Source of the DNA: Clostridium sp. chh4-2
Lineage (GTDB): Bacteria; Bacillota; Clostridia; Lachnospirales; Lachnospiraceae
Assembly: GCF_002899675.1 (NCBI RefSeq)
Contig: NZ_PKUU01000038.1
Location: forward strand, 1-37,796
Direction of reading: 5' to 3'
Length of the DNA stretch: 37,796 nucleotides
Positions within the stretch are counted from its first letter, which is position 1. Every line of letters begins with the position of its first letter. The translations under genes were made by a program, and so were the position numbers. Under the pieces are notes generated by a model, which saw only the letters and a list, made by a program, of their open reading frames with translations, was not told the origin of the DNA and ran no database searches. Shown one piece after another: positions 31,850 to 37,796 of this stretch.

Positions 31850-32971
31850 ATGAAAAAATCAAGTATGTTATGTATGGCTTTGGCGGTATCGGCAGTTTTA
31901 ATATCAGGATGCGGTTCGAAACCGGCACCGGCACCAACTCAGGCGCCTGCGCCTGCTGAAACAAAAGCAGAACAGAAAAAAGAAGAGCAGACAAAAGAAG
32001 AGCAGACAAAAGAAGAGCAGACAAAAAAGGAAGAGACAACTGCGATGAGCGAAGCTGCAAAAGAAGAAAAGGCACTGCCGGACGGATATCCGAAAAAGCC
32101 GATTAAGATCATCGTTCCGTGGGATGCGGGTGGCGGTACGGATGTATTTGTCAGAACGATGGCAACCGGAGCGGAAAAATACTTAGGACAGCCGCTCAAT
32201 ATTGTAAACCGGGGCGGAGCAGGCGGAACCATCGCCACTACGGAATTTTTGAAAGAAAAGGGCGACGGATACAGCGTTATTTTCGAAGCTATCGGGGTAT
32301 TTTCTACTCAGCCTAAGATGAACAGCGTAACGTATAAGGCGGAGGATTTTAAGCCGATTATCGGAACCACAGTGGACCCGATTATGCTGGTGACCACAAC
32401 CCAGACAGGAATCAAGACATTTGAAGAATTTGAAGAGTATGCGAAGAACAATACCGTTAACTTTGGTTTTACAGGCACAGGCTCTCTTCATCAGGTGGCC
32501 AATTATGCGCTGTTCGGTGAGTTAGGCGCGGATGTGAACGGGATCAATTATACCGGCGGCGGCGAGCTTTTGGCGGCTATGATGGGAAATCATGTTCAGT
32601 TTGGTTCCCTGCATCCGGTTAACATCATGTCGTATGAGGATGCGGATACATTTGTTCCGCTGCTGGTATTCTCTAACGAGCGCATTTCCCAGTATCCCGA
32701 TGTGCCTACGGCCAAGGAGATGGGATATAATTTCGATTTTGAGGTTTGGAAATTCATAGCGGCTCCTAAGGATACACCGGACGAGATCATCGATTATCTG
32801 TACGACGGATTTAATAAGATTCTTTCTGACCCGGAGGTCAAAAATCTTCTGGAAGAGGGCGGATCGGAGATGATGGATCATAACACGCCGAAGGACGTGG
32901 AAGAAAAGCTGATGAACAACGTTGAACAGACCGGCAAGCTGCTGGATGAACTGGGGCTGAGCCAGAATTAG
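31850..32971 (+). CDS. tctC: TTT transporter substrate-binding lipoprotein (TctC), system 2
   Basis: A 373-residue lipoprotein with lipobox ISGC (Cys21). A linker of about 55 residues follows, rich in Pro-Ala then KEEQT repeats, encoded partly by three perfect 15-bp tandem copies (31981-32025). The TctC fold begins with IKIIVPWDAGGGTDVFVRTMA, whose Asp-Ala-Gly-Gly-Gly-Thr-Asp loop is typical of Bug-type carboxylate binding; TFGF-type hinge and KEMGYNFDFEVWKFIAAPK blocks follow. Of the ATGs at 31847 and 31850 the second has the better spacing (6 bp) to AGGAGG. Only distantly similar to the system 1 protein, so a different ligand is likely; from operon content, an N-acylated D-amino acid is suggested. 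Confidence 0.93.
   Translation: MKKSSMLCMALAVSAVLISGCGSKPAPAPTQAPAPAETKAEQKKEEQTKEEQTKEEQTKKEETTAMSEAAKEEKALPDGYPKKPIKIIVPWDAGGGTDVFVRTMATGAEKYLGQPLNIVNRGGAGGTIATTEFLKEKGDGYSVIFEAIGVFSTQPKMNSVTYKAEDFKPIIGTTVDPIMLVTTTQTGIKTFEEFEEYAKNNTVNFGFTGTGSLHQVANYALFGELGADVNGINYTGGGELLAAMMGNHVQFGSLHPVNIMSYEDADTFVPLLVFSNERISQYPDVPTAKEMGYNFDFEVWKFIAAPKDTPDEIIDYLYDGFNKILSDPEVKNLLEEGGSEMMDHNTPKDVEEKLMNNVEQTGKLLDELGLSQN
31981..32025 (+). repeat. Three perfect 15-bp tandem repeats in tctC linker
   Basis: The unit AGAAGAGCAGACAAA occurs three times without change, encoding repeated KEEQT residues. Such exact repeats can gain or lose units by slippage and stay in frame, changing linker length. Confidence 0.9.
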
Positions 32972-32988
32972 CCTAAATGGAGAAGAAT

Positions 32989-33432
32989 ATGAAGATAAAT
33001 ACTAATTTGTGTACCGGAATACTCTTTCTGGTTTTAGGAACGGCTGCTCTATTCATCATCCCTGCGCAAATTCCTGCAGGGCATAATGATTATGGCCCCA
33101 GACTGTTTCCCTATATAGTTTCCGTGATTATGATCCTCTCCAGCCTGGGGGTTTTGGCGGAGGAATGGCTGCGAAACAGGAAAAAGCAGAAAAAGGATTA
33201 TTTTGAAGTGGACGCGTTTGAACTAAAACGGGTCGGGCTTATGTTTTTAATCATGACCGTATACATATTTTTGATCGAACCGTTGGGATTTGTGCTGTCA
33301 TCCACATTATTTGTCTGCGCAATCCTGGTGTTTTTCAAATCTAAAAAGCCGGTTTATTATATTGTGTGCGTCGCTTTGGTGGCTGCAATTTATTATGGAT
33401 TCAGAATCTTTTTGAAGGTGTATCTGCCTTGA
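32989..33432 (+). CDS. tctB: TTT transporter small membrane subunit (TctB), system 2
   Basis: A 147-residue protein with four hydrophobic segments (about residues 9-28, 40-60, 78-95 and 103-145). The ATG at 32989 has GGAG 6 bp upstream; an ATG at 32977 would add four residues but has no ribosome site. Position between tctC and tctA and the conserved GPRLFPYIVSVIMILSSLGVL block support the call. Confidence 0.88.
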   Translation: MKINTNLCTGILFLVLGTAALFIIPAQIPAGHNDYGPRLFPYIVSVIMILSSLGVLAEEWLRNRKKQKKDYFEVDAFELKRVGLMFLIMTVYIFLIEPLGFVLSSTLFVCAILVFFKSKKPVYYIVCVALVAAIYYGFRIFLKVYLP

Positions 33433-33471
33433 GGAGGAGACGGTATACTTTAAAACTTTAGGAGGTATGAT

Positions 33472-34947
33472 ATGGAACAATTTATTCAAGCGCTGACTGT
33501 TTCCTTTTCAGTCCAGAATATACTGTTCATGAATCTTGGGGTGGCGATAGGTATTATATTCGGAGCTTTGCCGGGGCTGTCGGGCGGCGTTGCCATTGTT
33601 CTGTTTATGCCATTTACATTTTATTTAGAGCCGATTGTGAGTTTGTCATGGCTTTTGGGAATGTACTGCGGCGGCACTTACGGGGGATCGGTCACTGCGA
33701 TTCTCATCAATACGCCCGGTACGGCCGCATCCGCAGCCACGGCTATGGACGGCTTCGCCTTGGCGAAAAAAGGAAGGCCCAGAAAGGCGCTTATGATGGC
33801 TTTGACGGCTTCCTGCATCGGAGGAATTGTCAGCACATTTACGCTGATCTTTGTTTCGCCGCTTTTATCTAAGATTGCTCTGAAATTTGGGCCTGCGGAG
33901 TATTTTTCACTGGCGATTTTCGGCTTGTCCATCATCTCCGGGGTGAGCGGGAAGAGCATCTTTAAAGGGCTTTTGATGGGCTGTCTGGGCATGTTTGTAA
34001 TCATGATCGGCATGGACCCTATGGATGGAATCCAAAGGCTGACCTTCGGCAATCTGTATCTGGCAGGCGGTATTGATATGATACCGGCTTTGATCGGACT
34101 GTTCGCCCTTTCAGAGATGTTTAACAAGGCCAAAGGGATTGAAAAAATTGATGTGGACGCCGATCTTTCTTCCAAGGAAGACCGGCTGACCCTGGCAGAT
34201 ATGAAACGGTGTATGGCTACAATTCTCAAATCCAGCGGAATCGGAACGATCATCGGGGCGATTCCCGGAACAGGGGCGGCCATCGCATCCTTCATCTCTT
34301 ATAATGAAGCGAAACGCGTTTCCAAACATCCGGAGGAATTTGGCAGCGGCTCAATTGAAGGGATTGCGGCTTCTGAAGCGGGCAACAACGGCGTGACAGG
34401 ATCTACGCTCATTCCGCTGCTTTCCCTGGGCGTTCCCGGAGATATGGTTACTGCGATTCTGGTAGGAGCGTTTTTGATGCAGGGACTGACGCCGGGGCCT
34501 ACGCTGTTTAAAAACAACATGGATCTCATTTACGGCATTATGATCTCTTTGCTGGTGATCAATATCTTCATGTATATTCAGGGACGGTATTTTGTTAAAC
34601 TATTTGCCCAAGTGAACCGGATTCCCATGCAGGCCATGATACCGGTCTTGTTCGTGCTGTGTGTGGTGGGAGTGTTTGTGGCGAATAACTCCATGTTTGA
34701 CGTGAAGATTATCCTTGTTTTCGGCGCGCTGGCCTATGTGGCGGGAAAGCTGAAACTGCCGGTTACCCCTCTGCTTTTGGGGATCGTGCTGGGGCCTATG
34801 GCGGAGCAGAACTGCAGAAGGGCGCTGGCTTTATCCAAAGGAAGCTGTCTGATCTTCTTCCAGAAACCGATCAGTCTCTTCTTTATTATATTAGTGGTGA
34901 TTACGATTGTCATGTTTGTGGTTAAAAACCGGAAGGAAAGCAAATGA
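33472..34947 (+). CDS. tctA: TTT transporter large membrane subunit (TctA), system 2
   Basis: A 491-residue polytopic membrane protein with the TctA blocks GIIFGALPGLSGGVAIVLFMPFTF, GTIIGAIPGTGAAIASFISYNEA and EGIAASEAGNNGVTGSTLIPLL. AGGAGG precedes the start. Its end overlaps the next gene by 4 bp (ATGA), so transport and the PLP enzyme are translationally coupled, a strong hint that the enzyme acts on the transported compound or its product. Confidence 0.94.
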   Translation: MEQFIQALTVSFSVQNILFMNLGVAIGIIFGALPGLSGGVAIVLFMPFTFYLEPIVSLSWLLGMYCGGTYGGSVTAILINTPGTAASAATAMDGFALAKKGRPRKALMMALTASCIGGIVSTFTLIFVSPLLSKIALKFGPAEYFSLAIFGLSIISGVSGKSIFKGLLMGCLGMFVIMIGMDPMDGIQRLTFGNLYLAGGIDMIPALIGLFALSEMFNKAKGIEKIDVDADLSSKEDRLTLADMKRCMATILKSSGIGTIIGAIPGTGAAIASFISYNEAKRVSKHPEEFGSGSIEGIAASEAGNNGVTGSTLIPLLSLGVPGDMVTAILVGAFLMQGLTPGPTLFKNNMDLIYGIMISLLVINIFMYIQGRYFVKLFAQVNRIPMQAMIPVLFVLCVVGVFVANNSMFDVKIILVFGALAYVAGKLKLPVTPLLLGIVLGPMAEQNCRRALALSKGSCLIFFQKPISLFFIILVVITIVMFVVKNRKESK

Positions 34948-36029
34948 TAAATTTATCGACGCCATATCCATGGCTGGATATGGACATTGTGGAACGAAAC
35001 ATTGAACGCATGGCCCAGGGGCTGAGGCAGGAAAATATCAGCTACCGTCCCCACATCAAAACCCATAAATCCGTGGAGTTGGCCAGGCTGCAGCTGAGCA
35101 TGGGGGCAAAGGGAATCACCTGCGCCAAGATTTCGGAAGCTGCCGTTATGGCGAAAGCGGGAATCAAGGACATCCTGGTTGCATACCCGCTGGTGGGCCG
35201 GGACAAGATGGAACGCTTAGGGAAGTTGATGGACATAGCGGATGTCACGGTAACTGCCGACAATGAAATCAGCGCCGCCCAGTTAAATGAGCTGGGCGGA
35301 AAGCTGGGAAAAAAGATCAAGGTTCTCATAGAGATCGGAGCCCAGAACCAAAGGGGCGGGATATTCGAAGATGATAAATTGATCGAATTTGCCGAAAAAC
35401 TAACTCAATTGCCCTGGATGGATTTCAAAGGAATTTTCACTTATGTGGGGCTGAGGCCGGATCTGAAGGGGCCGGGAAAATTAGAAGCGTTTGCAATAGA
35501 AGAAGCGGAGTTGTTTGCTCATAAGAAAAAAGTGTTGGAGGATAACGGATACAAGGTGGAGATTGTCTCCGGCGGCAGCAGCGCCACATCTATCTATGCC
35601 CGGCACCATGGGGTGATTACGGAATCCAGGGCGGGCAGCTGTGTGTTTAACGATATGAATGCGGTGAACTTACATATGGCGGAGTTAAAGGACTGTGCGC
35701 TGAAGATCAGAGCTACGGTTGTCAGCACGCCAAAGCCCGGGCTGGCAACCATCGATGCTGGCAGCAAATCCCTTTCTTCGGATACGAAGCCGGGACAGGG
35801 ATTTGGCTATCTGGACGGATTCCCGGAAGTGGAGCTTTATAAATTAAATGAGGAGCACGGATATCTGAGGTTTGATGAGGAAAAGGTGAAATTTACGGTG
35901 GGGCAGCAGGTGGATGTTATTCCCAATCACGCCTGTGTGATCGGCAACCTTCATGATGATTATTTTGCATTCCGCAATGGAGAATTTGAAAAGGTGATCC
36001 ACGTGGACGCGAGAGGAAAGAATTATTAA
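34944..36029 (+). CDS. D-threonine aldolase / D-serine dehydratase-like PLP enzyme
   Basis: A 361-residue fold-type III PLP protein (alanine racemase N-terminal barrel plus DSD1-type C-terminal domain). PLP Lys39 is in RPHIKTHKS. PLP-phosphate blocks are EIVSGGSSATSIYARHHG. The metal site typical of D-threonine aldolases and eukaryotic D-serine dehydratase is His329-x-Cys331 in IPNHACVIGN. Possible reactions: cleavage of a beta-hydroxy-D-amino acid to glycine and an aldehyde, or dehydration to an enamine. The RidA gene at the head of the operon favours a dehydratase or related eliminating reaction. Coupled to tctA upstream; followed by a D-aminoacylase that would supply a free D-amino acid. 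Confidence 0.88.
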   Translation: MINLSTPYPWLDMDIVERNIERMAQGLRQENISYRPHIKTHKSVELARLQLSMGAKGITCAKISEAAVMAKAGIKDILVAYPLVGRDKMERLGKLMDIADVTVTADNEISAAQLNELGGKLGKKIKVLIEIGAQNQRGGIFEDDKLIEFAEKLTQLPWMDFKGIFTYVGLRPDLKGPGKLEAFAIEEAELFAHKKKVLEDNGYKVEIVSGGSSATSIYARHHGVITESRAGSCVFNDMNAVNLHMAELKDCALKIRATVVSTPKPGLATIDAGSKSLSSDTKPGQGFGYLDGFPEVELYKLNEEHGYLRFDEEKVKFTVGQQVDVIPNHACVIGNLHDDYFAFRNGEFEKVIHVDARGKNY

Positions 36030-36045
36030 GGAAAGGCAGGAAACT

Positions 36046-37650
36046 ATGTACCAATATTTGTTTCAGCAGGCATTTGTGATCGACGGTACGGGACAAAAGG
36101 GCAGAATCGCGGATGTGGCGGTTGAAGACGGGCGGATCGTTAAAATCGCTTCTGAGATTAAAGAGGATGCGGTCGAGATAATTCCGCTGAAGGGGAATGT
36201 ATTGTGCCCCGGGTTTATCGATGTGCATTCCCATTCCGATATTTCTTTATTATATGAGAATAATCCGGGCAGCAAGATATTTCAGGGGATTACGACTGAG
36301 GTGATCGGAAACTGCGGATTTTCCCCATTTCCATTGATTCAGGAAACGGAGTGGTTAAAACAGAGAAGGGCGTCATTGGCGTTTATCGATGTAGAACAGG
36401 TACCGTGGGATTGGGCGGATTTCGGAGCTTATAAGGAAAAGATGGAAACTGCCGGGCCAAATGTGAATCTGCTTCCCTTGGTGGGGCATGGCAGCATACG
36501 GGCGGTGGTGATGGGATATGACAATAAAAGGGCGTCCGCCGCCCAGCTGGAGCAGATGTGCGGTATATTGGAGGAGCATTTGAAAGCGGGGGCGGCCGGA
36601 ATCTCAACCGGTTTAGGTTATCCGCCTGATTTCTACGGGGATGAGGAGGAACTTACAGCTCTTGCGAAGGTCATTGCGAAATATGGCCGCATTTTCACAT
36701 TTCACATCAGGGGGGAGCGGGCGACGCTTTTTAAGGCGGTAGAGGAAGTGATTTCTATCGGCAGAAACAGCAAAGCGAAAGTCCACATCTCCCATCTCAA
36801 ATGCGCCGGGGTGCACAATATGGGAAGAAGCGGGGAATTGCTGAAGATCATCGATGATGCGGTGGAAGAAGGCGTCGATCTGTCCTTTGATCTCTATCCT
36901 TATACGGCAGGTAGTTCCTACCTCGGCCTTTTATTTCCTCCGGCATTTCACGAGGGAGGGATGGCTGAACTGGTGAGACGGCTGAATGATCCCCAAGAGA
37001 GGAATGAGATCATCAGGCAGATGGAGGAAGGAACGGCCGGATGGAGCACATTTATCGGAGAACATCAGGGAGAAAACCTGATGATTACCAGCGTTGCCGT
37101 GCATAAAGAGTGTATCGGCAGACGGATTTCCGAAATAGCCCGTGATTGGAATTGTTCCCCATCCGAGGCGGCCTGCAGGCTGATGGTTGATGAAAATGGT
37201 CGTGGGGAGATGGTCATGTTCCTGACGACGGAAGAGGATATGAACCGGATCGCCTCGCATGAGCGGTGCTTATATGGGACGGACGGGCTGGCGATGGGAG
37301 GGACAAAACCTCTGATCCGACAGATGCCCCATCCCAGGTATTATGGAAGCTTCCCTGTTTTGTGGGAACGGTATGTAAACGGCGGACTGATGTCTGCGGA
37401 GCAGCTGATACATAAGACGACGGAGGCTGCGGCGAAACGGTTTGGTTTGGCGGAGCGGGGCGCTGTGAAGGAAGGATTTTGGGCTGACTTGGCTGTGATT
37501 GGGCCCGAGGGGCTGAAAGCGGCTGGGAATTATGAAAGGCCGTGCATGTTTTCGGAAGGGATTCGGTATTTGATGGTGAATGGGGTTTTAGAAATACGGG
37601 ACGGAAGACGATGCGGGGACACCGGAGGAAGAATATTAAAGTCACACTGA
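36046..37650 (+). CDS. N-acyl-D-amino-acid deacylase (D-aminoacylase)
   Basis: A 534-residue amidohydrolase. Zinc motif His61-x-His63 in GFIDVHSHSD, the D-aminoacylase-specific Cys90 in EVIGNCGFSPFP (a metal ligand in this subgroup), His220 in FTFHIRGE, His250 in KVHISHLK and the late Asp in YGTDGLAMGG are all present. It has an N-terminal small beta domain (FVIDGTGQKGRIADVAVEDGRI) and a matching C-terminal strand block (GFWADLAVIGPE). It hydrolyses N-acyl-D-amino acids to a D-amino acid and a fatty or short acid. No signal peptide, so it acts in the cytoplasm on an imported compound. AAGGCAGGAAA lies before the start. The related dihydropyrimidinase-type enzymes lack the Cys, so the call is fairly specific. 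Last gene of the operon. Confidence 0.93.
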   Translation: MYQYLFQQAFVIDGTGQKGRIADVAVEDGRIVKIASEIKEDAVEIIPLKGNVLCPGFIDVHSHSDISLLYENNPGSKIFQGITTEVIGNCGFSPFPLIQETEWLKQRRASLAFIDVEQVPWDWADFGAYKEKMETAGPNVNLLPLVGHGSIRAVVMGYDNKRASAAQLEQMCGILEEHLKAGAAGISTGLGYPPDFYGDEEELTALAKVIAKYGRIFTFHIRGERATLFKAVEEVISIGRNSKAKVHISHLKCAGVHNMGRSGELLKIIDDAVEEGVDLSFDLYPYTAGSSYLGLLFPPAFHEGGMAELVRRLNDPQERNEIIRQMEEGTAGWSTFIGEHQGENLMITSVAVHKECIGRRISEIARDWNCSPSEAACRLMVDENGRGEMVMFLTTEEDMNRIASHERCLYGTDGLAMGGTKPLIRQMPHPRYYGSFPVLWERYVNGGLMSAEQLIHKTTEAAAKRFGLAERGAVKEGFWADLAVIGPEGLKAAGNYERPCMFSEGIRYLMVNGVLEIRDGRRCGDTGGRILKSH

Positions 37651-37796
37651 ATTGTTATTTAACGGGGGTGGCGAAAGGGTACGCCCGGAATCGGGATTCG
37701 GAGCCGGGAGACGAAGGTCGGAGGGGCCGTCCGGGCCGGGGAAGGAAGATGCAGCCAGATCGGATTCGGGATTCGCCCCTAAGAACAACTAAGGCC
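37651..37796. other. GC-rich tail with no gene seen
   Basis: After the D-aminoacylase stop the sequence turns GC-rich and purine-rich, with no open frame that looks coding. The word TCGGGATTCG occurs twice (37691-37700 and 37766-37775), 75 bp apart. No T-rich terminator is visible. It may be the start of a structured or repeated element that continues past the window. Confidence 0.4.

Noticed and set aside
31981..32025. CRISPR-like short repeats
   Set aside because: The three 15-bp copies are contiguous, in frame and coding; there are no spacers or cas genes.
31939..32238. Minus-strand frame rich in Ser, Cys and Phe opposite the second tctC
   Set aside because: It is the complement of the 15-bp repeats and adjacent coding sequence and has no independent support.

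Overview
The window looks like an ordinary chromosomal accessory region of an anaerobic, gut-type Firmicute, most likely Lachnospiraceae (Enterocloster/Hungatella/Lachnoclostridium-like). This is inferred from strong AGGAGG ribosome sites, TTGACA/TATAAT-type promoters, moderate GC, YesM/YesN and tripartite tricarboxylate transporter (TTT) gene content, and a cytosolic sulfatase of the kind that needs anaerobic maturation. No rRNA, tRNA, CRISPR array or transposase was recognised.

Layout: 1-256, a large inverted repeat and a BlaI-type operator/promoter; 257-1755, a BlaI-like repressor and an M56 membrane peptidase without a beta-lactam sensor domain; 1900-3015, a PL5/PL38-like lyase; 3182-4327, a DUF2007 protein and an AIM24 protein, closed by a perfect 78-bp palindrome; 4665-5684, a UroD/MtaA-type protein; 5828-8956, a complete TTT transporter (TctC-TctB-TctA); 9133-9918 (-), a DeoR regulator; 10177-17180, a six-gene operon (sulfatase, FGGY kinase, UlaG, beta-propeller-like protein, UlaE, UlaF); 17280-17570, a small Gly/Tyr-rich protein; 17564-21792 (-), a LytTR regulator, YesN and YesM; 22025-23122, a double-GGDEF protein; 23409-29285, a carbohydrate ABC transporter (binding protein plus two permeases) with an 814-residue putative polysaccharide-active enzyme; 29397-30173 (-), an IclR regulator; 30471-37650, an operon of RidA, a DHDPS/NAL-family aldolase, a second TTT transporter, a D-threonine-aldolase/D-serine-dehydratase-like PLP enzyme and a D-aminoacylase; 37651-37796, a GC-rich tail with no gene seen.

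Two catabolic systems stand out. The first (4.5-17.2 kb) joins an anion importer, a cytoplasmic sulfatase, a sugar kinase and the ascorbate enzymes UlaG, UlaE and UlaF. It has no PTS and no UlaD decarboxylase, and three of its promoter regions share a 10-mer that may be the DeoR operator. A pathway for a sulfated ascorbate-like compound, with a kinase replacing the PTS, is a coherent hypothesis. The second (29.4-37.7 kb) looks like uptake and breakdown of N-acyl-D-amino acids: TTT uptake, deacylation, PLP-dependent lyase or dehydratase, RidA clearing the imine, then an aldolase. It is controlled by IclR through three TTCG-N6-CGAA boxes. The middle part (17.6-29.3 kb) is a sensor-regulator block facing a sugar ABC transporter and an intracellular polysaccharide-active enzyme.
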